Source: Chaetoderma sp. LZ-2023a (Eukaryota; Mollusca; Caudofoveata; Chaetodermatida; Chaetodermatidae). From it: DNA of 64,000 nucleotides. Under the pieces are notes generated by a model. It ran no database searches and had not been told where the DNA came from. It was given only the letters and a program-made list of their open reading frames with translations. Positions within the stretch are counted from its first letter, which is position 1, and the number at the start of each line of letters is the position of its first letter. Positions 9,530-21,759 of the stretch are shown piece after piece. Position numbers and translations under genes: made by a program. The stretch lies in contig CM067374.1 of the NCBI GenBank assembly GCA_034401795.1, positions 133,446,300 to 133,510,299 of the forward strand, in the 5' to 3' direction.

Positions 9530-11765
9530 TCTAGAAATCTTCTCCGACAGTGCTTGGGGAATCGATTAAAAACTCATGAAACATGATCTGGGGAAGAGTT
9601 AAGCCAAGTTTGTTCAAGAAGACATGATTGACCAAATGGTTTGGCGGCCATCTTGGATGACCTAGTTTTCCCGAAAACAACTTCTCCAGAACGGCTGAAG
9701 GGATCAGGCCAAAATTTGGGAGATATAATTAGCTACTAAGGGCCATTAAAGTTTGTTCAAGGGAGGTTGATCCGTAAAAAAACATGACCGCTGTGGTCCA
9801 ATCAAAATGTAACGTGTTTGGCGGCCATATTGGATTTTTTTATTTGATGGATTTTGAGGCTGAAATTTCTTCTATATATGTTTTTGGGTATTCTGAGCTC
9901 AAATTTGCAATTTTTGGAACTGTCGGATAAACGGTTTGGTGGCTATCTTGGATTATTTTCCTGCCAAAGGCGCCCATACTAAAGAAATGGGAAATTTAAA
10001 ATGTCGTCTTCTGGAGACCTACTGAGCTGATTTCAATTATATTTGGCAGGAAGCATCCTTAGGGCATAGGGATCCAAGATTCTTCAAATGAAGCCGATCT
10101 GCAAATCTGGACAGCGGCCATCTTGGATTTCAGCCGATTTTAGGAAACAGCTTTAAAAATCTTCTCCGAAACCACTTGGGGAATCGATTCAAAACTCATG
10201 AGACCGCATCTAGGGAAAGGCATAAGCCTAGTGTGTTCAAGAAGACTTGATTGAGCGAATGGTTCGTCGGCCATCTTGGATGAACTAGTTTTCCCAAAAA
10301 TGACTTCTCCAGAACCGCTGAAGGAATCAGGCCGAAATGTGGGCGATATGATTAGGGACTAAGGGCCATTAAGTTATGTTCAAGGAAAGTTGCTCCGTCA
10401 AAAAACATGGCTGCCGTGGGCCAATCAAAATGTAACGTGTTTAGCGGCTATATTGGATTCTTTTATTTGATGGATTTTGAGGCCAAAATTGGTTCTATAT
10501 ATATTTTTGGGGGTATTCTGAGCTCAAATTTTCCCTTTTCGAAACTGTCGGGTAAACGGTTTGGTGGCCATCTTGGATTATTTTCCCGCAAAAGGCGGCC
10601 ATACTAAAGCAATGGGAACTTTTAAATGTCTTCTTCTCAAGAACTACTAGGCCGATTTCAGTTATATTTGGCAGGAAGCATCCTTAAGGCAAAGGGATCC
10701 AAGTTTGTTCAAATGAAGCCGATTGGGCCGGTGGCCATCTTGGATTTCAGCCGATTTTTTAGAAATGTCTTTAAAAATCTCCAAAACCGTTTGAGGGATT
10801 GGTTCTTAACTCATGCAATATCATTTAGAGCTGAACCAAATTTGTTCAAGAAAACTTGATTGCCCAAACAGTTCGGTGGCCATCTTGGATGACCTATTTT
10901 TTCTGAAAACAATTTCTCCAGAACCGCTGAAAGGATCGGGCCGAAGTTTGGGACATATGATTATGGAATAAGGTCCATTAAAGTTTGTTCAAGGGAAGAT
11001 GATCTGTAAAAAAAACATGGCCACCGTGATTCAAATAAAAATATAGCATGTTTAGCGGCACATTGGATTTTTTTAATTGATGGATTTTGAGGCTGAAACT
11101 GGTTTTATATATGATTTGGGTATTCAGATCTCAAATTTGCAATTTTCGAATCTGTTGGATAAATGGGTTGCCGGCCATCTTGGACAATTTTCCCGCAAAA
11201 AGCTCCCAGACTAAAGCAATGGGAAATTTAAAATGTCTTCTTGAGAACTACTGGGCCGATTTCAATTATATTTTTCTGGAAGCATCCATAGAGCATGGAG
11301 ATTTAAGTTTGTCCAAATGAAGCCGATTGGCCAATTTGGCCGGCGGCCATCATGGATTTTGGTAGATTTTAAGAAATGTCTTTAAAAATCTTTTCTGAAA
11401 CTGTTTGAGCGATTGATTCAAAACTCATAAAATATCATTTAGGGCTCGAGCTGACCCAAGTTTGTTCAAGGGAACTTAATTTGCCAAATGGTTGGGCGGC
11501 CATCTTGGATGGCCTGGTTTTCATGAAAGCAACTTCATCCCCAGAGTCACTGAATGCATTGGGCCGAACTTTGGAGATATGATATTGATGACTAAGGGCC
11601 ATTAAAGTTTGTCCAAGAGAAGTTGATACTGTACATAAAGAAACATGGCCTCTGTTTTCTTGTTACAAGTCTGCTCAACTCATTAGAGTTCTACTTATTG
11701 TTAATCACCATTCTAGTTGAGATGCCTATGGTCCAGGTGAGGGATACAGGCCACTTGTAAAAGTG
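9530..11765 (+). repeat. Family F repeat, 5'-truncated, with ~0.7-kb internal units
   Basis: About three internal units recur: 'ggcggccatcttggatgacc', 'gaacaatttggt..ttgttcaag', 'aaaacatggccgccgtgg', 'gatttcaattatatttggca', 'ggaagcatcctt'. It ends 'ccaggtgagggatacaggcc..cttgt', the family F right end. The left TTAGCTCACC end is absent. Short frames inside it are not genes. Confidence 0.8.
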
Positions 11766-12054
11766 TAAGTCTTACATGTAGTGTGAAAAAAATGTTGAAT
11801 TTCTGTCATTTATTATGCAGCCATTTAGTATGGAACTCATTCACATTTAAGTTTTAAATAAACCTACCTTTGATGAACATGGTAGTTGGTACTTTGTCTT
11901 TGGTCAAATTCAGTGAATTGTGATTACAGATTTACGGTCAATGCTTGGGTACATTTATAATAATTTTCCGTTTCTGTTCACTCAGCATATTGTTATATGA
12001 CTATTGCCACTGGTGTCACAGCAGCCAGCAGGTACTAACTATTGATTTAATAGT

Positions 12055-12320
12055 GTGTGGTACCAGTGTGGCTTTAATCCTTGTACTGCCACTGACAGTG
12101 AAAATGATGCATCACAGACTATCAGTGGTTGACAAACCATTAAATGTTAAACTAATTTTCTCATTTTCATTTTCTTTTATGGTTTGATGCCTATGATTCA
12201 TAGGCAAACATATTTTACAGGATTATAGGCATCAAACCATCAAAATCAGGGAATATGGAAGTGAAAAGATTAGTTTGTCAATTGTCATTAATGTCATGCA
12301 GTGGCACTGTGCTAGGAACA
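12055..12320. mobile_element. Foldback MITE-like palindrome
   Basis: Inner arms 'ggtttgatgcctat' (from 12181) and 'ataggcatcaaacc' (to 12239) are perfect. Outer arms ('taaactaattttctcatttt' against the complement of 'gaaaagattagttt') extend the imperfect palindrome outward. No family was identified. Confidence 0.6.
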
Positions 12321-12478
12321 TCTTTTAATGCAGTAAAGAAAACAAAACAAAGATTACTTGTTGTTACAGACCAGCATAGTTTCCTAATTTTTAATTCAAT
12401 TCATCAGTCAACTTAAGAAATGTGGATTCCATGTATACATCAAAGTGATCATACATGTAAAACAGCATGAATGATTCT

Positions 12479-12620
12479 AATCACTTGACCCACTACATTT
12501 ATATCAGAGACGGTATGATTGTGTGATAATATCAAATGATTTGATATTGTCATACTGTCTCAGGCTGTCTCTGGCTGTCTCTGACATGTCTGATGTAAAT
12601 GTAGAGTGGATCAAGTGATT
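12479..12620. repeat. Long inverted repeat
   Basis: The left arm 'aatcacttgacccactacat' is the near complement of the right arm ending 'gtagagtggatcaagtgatt'. The centre is 'gatatcaaa/tttgatatt'-like. This is a foldback element with about 35-bp arms. Confidence 0.75.
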
Positions 12621-12911
12621 CTGATAGGCTGATAGACTGATACCTTAATCGGACTCAGAGCACTTCACAAGTGACAATTGAATCATATATAATACATTGT
12701 TTTCACCGGGTCGCTCATTACTGGGCCATAGGGCCTACATGTACTGGTTTGTGGTTCTATGTCGTCCGCTCCAGAACAACAGCTCTCCCACAATTAGACT
12801 GTCTACTTGTCTAAGTTGTCTACATGTACATACATGTAATTACGTAAATAATTTACATGTCAAAAAGTCATAATCATACATGTAAGTCACTTTTGAAGTT
12901 TAGAAATATGT

Positions 12912-12972
12912 GTATTACTAGAGACTAATTGACTATGGTGAGTCAGTATAGTCAATTAGTCTCTGGTAATAC
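12912..12972. repeat. Near-perfect 61-bp hairpin
   Basis: Arms 'gtattactagagactaattg' and 'caattagtctctggtaatac' differ at one or two positions around a short centre. Confidence 0.8.
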
Positions 12973-13164
12973 AAAAAGTTTTTTTACGTCTAAGTGGGCC
13001 TCAAATACTCAATTCCTGCCACTTCCTATGAGTAAAGGTATTTTGAAATACCCAATTAATACGAAGAATACTCAATTATAATCATCCCTTGTGAGTAAGA
13101 TGCTCAAAAGACTAATTCTTATCTAGAGCTCTGATTACAGTAATATTGCACGCAACATACCATA

Positions 13165-13505
13165 ATATATTAGTTGGACAGGCACAGAACCCATGCCCCG
13201 TTCATAATATCAAATTCCAGTAGATAGTTAGATTACAATCAATATATGGGCACAGAACCCATTCCCCATCCACAATTTCAAAATACAGTAATAATTTCAT
13301 GGAACATGTCCTAATGTATTGTCTAGACACGCACAGAACCCATGCCGCATCCAAAATAACAAAATACATTAATAGTATACAGAACATACCCTAGTTTTAT
13401 TCGTTGGACAGGCACAGAACCCATGCACCGTCCATAATAACAACATACAGTATGGATCATTAATTACAATCAATATAGTCGCGGGACCCATGCTCTGTCC
13501 AAGTT
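13165..13505. repeat. Tandem repeat, ~80-bp unit, about five copies
   Basis: The phrase 'ggcacagaacccatgcccc' plus 'caaaatacagta' recurs at about 13180, 13250, 13330, 13410 and 13485 with substitutions. A related single unit lies near 8070. Confidence 0.75.
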
Positions 13506-13544
13506 GAGAGCCTACTAGGCATAGAAGAACATGACTCTATATAA

Positions 13545-15295
13545 CTCTATATACATTGTCAGTGATATCCGCCAGCATTGTTGCATATTTTACCGAGGCC
13601 TACACCATTAAATAGTTGCACCAGCAACGTTATAAAATTTGTACCCATGAATAGCGGTGCTCCTTGCTATTTGGGAAAATACAAACAAGTTCATAGTAAC
13701 TATGACGTCATAATAAAATATCATCCGCTAGAATTTTAAGATTGCGTTTATCCAGAGATAAGCTAAAAGCCCCTGGAATTAATGCATGTCTGCGAGTAAA
13801 TACATGAATGTACATTCCATCCGGGTGGGAATGGCGTGGTACCCGGCCTTAAATTTCCTGCTATCAGCGTTAAATATGTACAACATTGACAACAACGACT
13901 TTCCTCGGCCATGAGTGTTAAAAATAATACGAGACAGTCAACAAAACCTCATATTGCATTTACAGACGCATAAATACGAACAAATAAAGCTTTTATCTGG
14001 TCTGCGTCAGACTATTTAATCGTTTTATATTCTGAAGTAAATGTACGCTATTTCGTGATAACAATACCACACAAATCTTGAACATTGAAAATGCGCAGTA
14101 GGTTGCCCTAAAACAACTAGGGAGCATACACATAATGAAGAACCAGTTCCCTTAATGCAATGGGGGCCCATGAAGAAACCGCAAAAGCTATATCTCATAC
14201 GCTGAAACCGGAACAAAAAAAAAATTTGACCGGAAATGAAGCTTTCTCAGTCGCATGGTATATGTATTTTAGCCTGGTTCCCTGTCTCACATTCTGATGA
14301 TTTTTCCTCATTACACGTACTTGTGTATATATGTTATCTATATATGCTCACTGCGTTCGTTAATATGAAAATAGACATTGCCTAGAAGCGATCGCAGACA
14401 TCATTTATTGTTTAAATAAATAGGATGAATTTGTATAGGGTCGAAATGTCCTAAACACATATATCCATGTATAGTATATTTTTCATCACGCTTGGAGGAC
14501 ATTCTCGATAATCCAGTGCACGATAGTCACATCAATACTTAAGTCTATTGTCAGCGATGCACTCCAGCATAGTTTCATCTTTTACATAGGCATTTATTTG
14601 CACCAATACAATGACATTATAAAATTTGTAGCGCTGTATCGAGGTACTCCTCACCTGTGGGGTTGTTTACAAACAACAACGCTCATAGTAACAGTGACGT
14701 CATAGAGAAATATCGTCTGCTAGAATTTTCAAATCACGTTTATAAATAAATAGGCCACAAAAAATGTGAATTAATGCATGTCAGCGAGTAAATGCGGGAA
14801 TGTACATTCTGTCCGTGTGCAAATGGCATGGTATCGGGCCTCAGTTTTGATGTTACAGCGCTAAATCCATACAATATTGTCAACCATGACTTTCCATGGC
14901 CATGGGTGGGTGTCTAGGTGTGAAAAATAATGCGAGACCGTGAACGAAACAGCACGCTTGCAATTACATATGCATAAATAGGCATTCATATAGCTTTTAC
15001 CTGGCATGCTTCATACTATTTAATCTTTTTAGATTCTGAAGTAAATATGCGCTATTCTGTAATTATAGCAATATAACACACATTTTGGACATTGGAAATG
15101 TGGGTCAGGTTGCCTTAAATAAACCGGAACTGAAATAAAAAATTCTCATGACCAAAAACCATGCTTTCACAGTCGCAAGGTATATGTATTTTAGCCTGGT
15201 TCCCTGTCTCACTTTTTGGTGATTTTGCCTCATTACACGTACGTGCATGTTATCTATATACGCTCACTTCATTCACGATGGCCTCACGCTAATCA
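13545..15295. repeat. Diverged ~1-kb direct duplication
   Basis: 13550-14340 and 14545-15290 are collinear: 'ttataaaatttgta', 'catagtaac.gtgacgtcata', 'gaattaatgcatgtc.gcga', 'ctgaagtaaat.tgcgctatt', 'tattttagcctggttccctg'. The offset is about 990 bp. The spacer at 14343-14530 matches 6925-7110, so the unit is a dispersed repeat that became tandem here. No ORF is conserved between the copies. Confidence 0.75.
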
Positions 15296-16050
15296 CTCAT
15301 TGTGTTCGCTATTAAATAAACTACCATCGGTAAAAATCGAAGTGAATCAGGATTAATTGCGTAAAAGCATTTACTGAATCTAGGAGCGCTTAACTTGGAG
15401 CCAATTAGTAACCAAGCTGGTGCTTCTCACTCCACAGTATATCAACTGGTATACTGCGTAGGCCTATCTGAATATAATGAAAGCACACCTAAATATAGTT
15501 TTGTAAGCGGTATGAATATAGTATTCTCTATAGACGCCAATGTAGAGCAATTAACTCGCTACTTCTATTCACTATTGATCCTTTTGAAAATGATATATTT
15601 GAAAGTCACTTCTTCTGGTGGAAGCAACAAGTTTCGGTCAAAATGATTTGAAAATACACTGCTGCTTTCCAAGGTGATAATAGGAGGCCTACTGAATATT
15701 TTGACATTCGTGTGACTGAATGTAGACCCTGTCTCTGGAAACAACGGTTTTCAGTCAAATTGTTTTAAAACTAGACAGAATTTTAGATGTAGGACGCAGT
15801 GGCTAATCTGCTTAACACGAATATAACTAAGCCTATATGACCGGGTATAGCGCGTATTATTTATTCGCTCTGCATACACCAGAGTGCGTGGGACCAAATT
15901 CATCACTAATTGGTTCCCGTAAAATGGCATAAATGGTATTTAGCTGCTTTTTCTAATTATTCTGATTTATTTCTGTTTTTCACACGTGTGTTTAGGTTGA
16001 TTATTATATAAAGCTGTCATTCAAGAGCATATGTTAGTTCCCTGATCCTT
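15296..16050. other. Unrecognised, with module D fragments
   Basis: D-type arms lie around 15595-15650 and 15695-15770 ('tttcggtcaaaatgatttga', 'ttcagtcaaattgttttaaa'). An 83-codon plus frame at 15395-15646 runs into the D arm and is not supported as a gene. Confidence 0.4.
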
Positions 16051-16161
16051 TCCTTTAATGTTAAACAGGAACCTGTACCAGGATCAGTGTTCCAGTTAAC
16101 ATTAAACTGTAGTAAGCGCAATGAATTGTTGGATTTTGGCTGAAAACCGAATTAAGGCAAT

Positions 16162-16162
<1 letters not shown>

Positions 16163-16200
<38 letters not shown>

Positions 16201-16201
16201 T
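16163..16201. repeat. (TCA)n microsatellite
   Basis: About thirteen perfect TCA units. The Asp- or Ser-rich frames across it are artefacts. Confidence 0.95.
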
Positions 16202-16252
16202 TTTGTGACGTTTGTTTCCAAGCCAACTTCATTGATAATACACAAATGTTTA

Positions 16253-16359
16253 GCAGCCCGGAAGGAGAACCGTATCAGGAACTGTTCCGGGACATCATCC
16301 ATCATTTGGATGGACATTGTCCCAGAACAGTTCCTGATACGGTTCTCCTTCTGGGCTGC
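16253..16359. repeat. GC-richer long hairpin
   Basis: The left arm (16253-16300) includes 'ggagaaccgtatcaggaact', which is exactly complemented in the right arm (16312-16359). The few mismatches and the roughly 10-base loop suggest a young inverted duplication. Its base composition is unlike the surrounding AT-rich DNA. A smaller hairpin (16052-16109) lies upstream. Confidence 0.85.
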
Positions 16360-16559
16360 ATCAAGGGATCTGATTCAAGATTCAAAACTATTTATTTTCA
16401 TATATGGTACATAGATTTTACATTTACACAAAAGGCAGTCCACTAAAGGCTAAGCCTATACAGTGGTGGGCCCCTTACATTTAACATGTATCAAACATAA
16501 TATGGTTTCATTATCTATTCAGTGATATGAATGCTGTTGGCAGCCTAGGTGGCCACAAC

Positions 16560-17690
16560 TCTGTGCTCTGTCTCTGCACCATATGACTCAAATTGCATGT
16601 CAATAATACAAGTGTCGAGATACACAGAGCCTATATATCAGGTGACTCCTCTTTGTCTGATACTGGCTGCATGGATGTTGATAGCAACCTAAGCAGTTGC
16701 AGCTCAGTTTTGACATTCTCTCCATAGACATAGGTGTCGGTAACCTAGTCCTCTTCTTTGCACATGACTCAAACAGCCATATGATAGACCTAGGCAAATG
16801 TGTACTCATTATCAGCTGGTTTTTCCTTCACTGACCAAAAGGCTATCAGCTTTGAAGGAAGCAGATCAACTGAAAGGACCTGCGGTTGATGCATCAGGGG
16901 AAAGCCGTGAAGTAGATCAGCATTTCATATGCCAGACATAACATGACCTATGCCGTGTTGTAATGCTGAGGCATGTGCTTTTGAAGGCATCACTATGGGT
17001 GTATTAAGCTTAGGTTCACATAATGATGTTGAAGGTTGTGTCTTGGATCTGCGCTCCCATACCACACGCTGCTGACATACTGCAGACTCTATAGGCTTGC
17101 ACGATTACGTGATTAAATCGAAATTCATGATTATTTTTTAAATCATGAATTTATCTGATTAAAAATTAAATAATCGAATAATCATGAATATTTACTATTA
17201 CATAAAATATATCAAAACCTAACTTTCAATTACTTTTGAAAAACGACATTTTTGCTTTAGTCATTAGCTGATTCTCGAACCAGGCATTACGGTAATACAT
17301 TTTCAAAAATAGTCTTCTCTTGCCCTGCAAATGGACTTTTCCACTGCAGTTTTCATCATTGATATTATTTTGTTGTTATGCCTGGGTAATTTGTATCCAA
17401 GCTGATTAATCAAGTAATCACGATCATTTTTTAATAATCGATCGCGATCACTCAACGCAATAAATTCACAAGCCTATTCTACTAAATCTAGAGCCACCAG
17501 CAGCGTCAATGGTTCCTGATCCATAGCAAGCATGGCCACCTTCCAATTATCCACACACCGCTAGAAACCTTCACCCACGATGCTTCCACGTACATCACCC
17601 GGAGCAATGAAATATGCATTGGCAGTCATGTCATGTTATGGAAGTGTCTCCCTAGTGATCCACATGATGCATCATCAATTTTACCCTTGA
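16560..17690 (-). pseudogene. Decayed coding relic interrupted by a MITE
   Basis: On the minus strand, open stretches with protein-like composition survive between stops. They include one with MTANAYFIAPGD near 17610-17635, one with KVAMLAMDQEPLTLLVALD near 17490-17550, and one with ENVKTELQLLRLLSTSMQPV near 16660-16725. No single frame spans the region, and a hAT-like MITE (17087-17475) splits it. I do not recognise the protein; it may be a host pseudogene or an old transposon ORF. Confidence 0.3.
17087..17475. mobile_element. Family B MITE (TAGGCTTGCACGATTA terminus) with a module A arm
   Basis: The left end is TAGGCTTGCACGATTACGTG and the right end is GATCGCGATCACTC..CACAAGCCTA, an inverted TAGGCTTG. 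AATAATCG-type subterminal repeats lie inside each end. The centre keeps one arm of module A ('caaaaatagtcttctcttgc'). The ends resemble hAT-type termini of the GCACGATTAATCG kind, but I could not define a clear 8-bp duplication. Confidence 0.65.
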
Positions 17691-17860
17691 ACCCTTATAA
17701 GCCAAAAACAGTTTCTGCATGGGTCTTGAGCCGATAACCAAGCCAGTCATTCCAGTGGTAAATTTTCAAAAATAGTCTTCTCTTGGTCTGAAAATGGATA
17801 TTTTCTATGAGATAATTGAAATTTTCTTGAAGAAATTCTAGTCGTGAGCAAGTGTTATGG
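17690..17860 (-). mobile_element. Module A hairpin element, partial, inverted
   Basis: 'gccagtcattccagtggtaa' and 'caaaaatagtcttctcttgg' are followed by 'gagataattgaaattttctt', the inverse of the usual left flank. The opposite arm is largely lost. Confidence 0.6.
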
Positions 17861-17889
17861 TCTTGACCTGAAGTAACATAAAAATACAA

Positions 17890-19494
17890 ATTTTCCTGAT
17901 ATTGTGCAAAGGAAGGTCTAGTGATAACACCAAATACTTTAGTAGGATAGTACGCTGGTATGTTTCAGAACTTGTATACAGAATTTTGATTAGTCAATTT
18001 TTCTGGTGGCCATCTTGGATTTTCTGAAAATTTCAAGAAATCACTTAAAAGCCTACTTCTCGATAACCACTTGGCCGATTTCAATCAAATGTGCATGAAA
18101 GAACCCTAGAATGGAATCCTTCATAACTTGCATAGAGAATTTTGATTGGTCCATTTTTCTGGTGGCCATCTTGAATTTTCCAAAGAATGGCGAGAAATTG
18201 TTTCAAGCGCTTCTCCTCATTAACTGCTTGAGCAATTTCAATCAGACGTGGCTGGAAGGATACTAGACTGGTAGGTTTCAAAACTTGTGTACAGAATTTT
18301 GATTGGTTAATTTTTCTGGCGGCCATCTTGGATTTTCTGAAAATTTCTAGAAATCACTTAAAAGCCTCCTTTTCGATAACCAGTGGGCCGATTTCAGTCA
18401 AACTTGGATGAAAGAACCCTAGCGTAGTATGCTTCAGAATTTGTATAGAGAATTTTGATTAGTCAATTTTTCCCAGCGACCATCTTGAATTTTCTGAAAA
18501 AAGACATGAAATCGTTTAAAACGCTACTCCTCATTAACTGCTTGAAAAATTTCAACCAGAATTGGCTGGAAGGATACTAGGCTGGTAGATTTCAGAAGTT
18601 GTATACAGAATTTTGATTGGTCTGGTGGCCATCTTGGATTTTCTGAAAATTTTGGGAAATCAGATAAAGGCTACTCTTGAACGAGTTCAAGCGAACTCGG
18701 CTGGAAGGACCCTATAGTGCTATGCTTCAGAGCTTATATATAGAATTTTAATTGGTCAATTTATTCGGTGGCCATCTTGAATTTTCCGAAAAATGGCTGA
18801 AAATCATCTAATCATTAACTACTCGGGCTATTTCGACCAGACTGGCTGGAACGAGCCTAGGGCGGTAGCTTTAGAACTTGAATATAGAATTTTGATTGGT
18901 CAATTTTTCTGGCAGCCATTTTGGATTTTTCTGAATATTTTGGGAAAGCAGTTAAAAGCTTGCTCTTCATTAGCCACTTGGCCGATTTCAACCAAACTCA
19001 GCTTGAAGAACCTTAGGCCGGTACACTTCAGAACTTGTATACAGAATTTTGATGGCTTGATTTTGATGGTTGGACATCTTGGATTTTTCAAAAAATGGGA
19101 ATTCATAGTTAAAATGCTACTCTTTATTAATCGCTTGAGCAATTTCAACCAAATTTGTCTGGATGGATCCTATTGTCGTAGCCTCTAGAAATTCTATTCA
19201 GAATTTCAATAGATCAATGTTTTGGCTGCAATCTTTGATTTTCTGAGTTTTCAGGAAATACTTAAAAACGGTACTCCTTCAATCAATAGATTTCAACAAA
19301 GTTACAAAACCTGGGTGGAACGATCCTATGACAGTCGGCTTCAGCATATTAAACGAGAGTCTTGATTGGTCGATTTTTTTTTGTGGCCATCTTGAATTTT
19401 CCAAAAATCATCCATCATGTATATTTAAATGCAAATGGTTTAAATGCCGATGGTCCAGGCGAGTGAGCGCCACAGGCCCTTGGGTCTCTTGTCA
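17890..19494 (+). repeat. Family F repeat with ~250-bp internal units
   Basis: About six diverged tandem units carry 'cagaattttgattggtcaat', 'ggtggccatcttggattttc' and 'gggccgatttcaatcaaa'. The block ends 'gagtgagcgccacaggccct..ctcttgt', the family F right terminus. The left end is unclear. Confidence 0.75.
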
Positions 19495-19727
19495 AAAATC
19501 TGTTCTCTTCACCTGCAAATGTAAATTTTTGTGACCGATCACATTAAAGAGTAACTACAAGATAGGTCTTGCAGTATTTGAAGAACAAATTATTCGCAAT
19601 TATTTAATTTTTTAATTTTTAATCATACAAATTAACGATTTAAAAAATAATCATGATTTTCGATTTGATCATGTAATAGCACAAACCTAGTTATTACAAT
19701 TTTGAGCACAATGTAAGAAATGTTCTC

Positions 19728-19803
19728 TTGAATATTTTGAAAATATTTGGACTTGAATCCAGCAATTGTTTCCAATCTAATTACATGTGTATGTTCAACA
19801 TAA
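19728..19803. repeat. Hairpin module D
   Basis: 'cttgaatattttgaaaatat' pairs with 'tgttcaacataatcaa', around 'ccagcaattgtttccaatct'. It is diverged. Confidence 0.5.
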
Positions 19804-20036
19804 TCAACTTGTGTGTGTCGGTGGGTGGGTGGTGTGTGTGTGTGAAGACGGACTATTTCGAATCATTCATGACATCATGATTATGGCGTCATCCTACATG
19901 TCACATAGCTGATTATGATGTCAGATAATGGATGGATAAACTGAATGGGGGAATTGGCCCTAGAGATCGTCCCACAATATTGTGACTCTAAATGTTATGT
20001 ATGACAGTGTGTTTTTAATTTCATTGTTTTTTTCAG

Positions 20037-20094
20037 GTGTCATGAAGGCTTTGAGGCAAATTTCTTGTGAAATCAACCGCATTAAAATGGAAAT
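20037..20094 (+). CDS. SLC35/TPT-like transporter, exon 1 (coding from 20042)
   Basis: A small exon has a strong acceptor (tttttttcag) and a consensus donor (gtaagt at 20095). ATG at 20042 opens MKALRQISCEINRIKME, and 53 coding bases leave two bases (AT). Exon 2 supplies the C that completes an Ile codon and continues in its only long open frame, so the phase match is exact. The upstream acceptor means at least one earlier exon, probably 5' untranslated, exists; I could not place it. The basic, non-hydrophobic peptide would be the cytosolic N terminus before the first membrane segment. Intron 1 is about 5.4 kb and full of repeats. Confidence 0.7.
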
Positions 20095-20189
20095 GTAAGT
20101 TGTAGATAAGTATATATCAGTGTTATCATTTGGCATTAGAGTTGGTCGTAGTAGTGGTAGAAGTTGTTCCTGCTGCTGTAGATATATGC

Positions 20190-20480
20190 TGGGTTAGGGG
20201 GTCGGGTGGGGAGCAGAAATTGATTGTAACGCAACTCCTGAAACCATTGGACAGACTTCAACCATATTTGGTATGTTAGTTACCCATATCAATGTGAACT
20301 GCATGAGCACATTTGCTTTTATCCCTTCGCCCTGGGGTGAGGGGAATGGTGGGGGGGGGGGGTTTCAAAAGGTCAAGAAATTGATTGCAATGCAATGCCT
20401 TAAAAACCATTGGATAGAATTCAGCCAAATTTGGTATTGTGGTTTGGGTGGGGTTGGGGTCAAAAGATCAAAGGGGTGAA
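20190..20480. repeat. Family G repeat copy
   Basis: Words such as 'gcaactcctgaaaccattgg', 'acttcaaccatatttggtat' and 'gttacccatatcaatgtg', plus a G-rich tract, match the array at 51.1-52.6 kb. It lies in intron 1 of the transporter. Confidence 0.6.
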
Positions 20481-20525
20481 TGTGGGTATTTGCAATAATG
20501 CGCCATCGACCGAACAAACTTGTTA

Positions 20526-21759
20526 TTAGCTCACATGGCCTGAAAGGCCAAGTGAGCTTATGCCGTGGCGACCATCCGTCGTGTGTTCATCGTCCATCCG
20601 TCGTCCGTCAACTTTTCATTTAAACGACTTCTCTAGAACCACTGGGTCGATTTCAATTATATTTGGCAGGAGCATCCTTAGGGCATAGGGAGCCAACTTT
20701 GTTCAAACAAAGCCGATCGGCCAATTTGGCTTGTGGCCATCTTGGATTTCGGCCAATTTTAGGAAATGTCTTTAAAAATCTCCGAAAGCACTTGGTGGAT
20801 TGAGGCAAACCCTATGAAATATGATCTAGGGCAAGAGCGGAATCCAGTTTTTTCAAGGGAACTTAATTTGTCAAACCGGTGGCCATTTTGGTTGATCTAG
20901 TTTTAGCGAAAACAACTTCTTCTCCAGACCCGCTGAAGGGATTGGGCCAAAATTTAGCAGATATGGTTAGGGAGTAAGGGCCATAAAACTTTGTTCAAGG
21001 GAAGTTGATCTGTCAAAAAACATGGCCGCCGTGGGACAATCAAAATATAGTATTTGGTGGCCATATTGGGTTTTTTTAATTGATGGATTTTGAGGCTGAA
21101 ATTGGTTTTATGTTTTTTGGGGTATTCTGATCTCAAATTTGGAATTTTCAAAACTGTCGAATAAACGGTTTAGCGGCCATCTTGGATCATTTTCCCGCCA
21201 AAAGCTCCCGTACTAAAGCAATGGGAAATTTAAAATGTCTTCTCAAGAACTTCTGGGTTGATTTCAATTATATTTGGCAGGAAGCATACTTAAGTTGTAG
21301 AGATTCAAGTTTGTTCAAACGAAGCCAATCAGCCAATTTTCCCAGCAGCCATCTTGGATTTTGGTTGATTTTTAGAAATGTCTAAAAATCTTCACCGAAA
21401 CTGAGCGATTGATTCAAAAGTCATAAAGTATCATTTAGGGCACGAGCTGAACCAAGTTTGTTCAAGGGAACTTAATTTTCCAAATGGTTGGGCGGCCATC
21501 TTGGATGGCCTGGTTTTCATGAAAGCAACTTCGTCTCCAGAGCCACTGAACGGATTGGGCCGTAATTTTGGAGATATGATATTGATGACTAAGGACCATT
21601 AAAATTTGTTCAAGAGAAGTTGATACATAAAGAAACATGGCCTCTGTTTTTTTGTTACAAGTTTGCTCAACTCATTAGAGTTTTACTTATTGTTAATGAC
21701 CAATCTAGTTGAGATGCCTATGTCCAGGTGAGCGATACAGGCCCCTTTGGCCTCTTGTT
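20526..21759 (+). repeat. Family F repeat, apparently full length
   Basis: It starts TTAGCTCACATGGCCTGAAA, whose first 35 bases form a palindrome (agctcac..gtgagct), and ends CAGGTGAGCGATACAGGCCC..GGCCTCTTGTT. The interior consists of a 'gatttcaattatatttggca / ggaagcatcctt..' unit repeated about twice. It has no ORF and lies in transporter intron 1. Confidence 0.8.

Noticed and set aside
9530..11765. Several 60-80 codon plus-strand ORFs
   Set aside because: They lie inside family F repeat units, are not conserved between units, and have no domains.
16102..16317. Asp-rich ORF across 16163-16201
   Set aside because: Produced entirely by the (TCA)n microsatellite and a hairpin arm.
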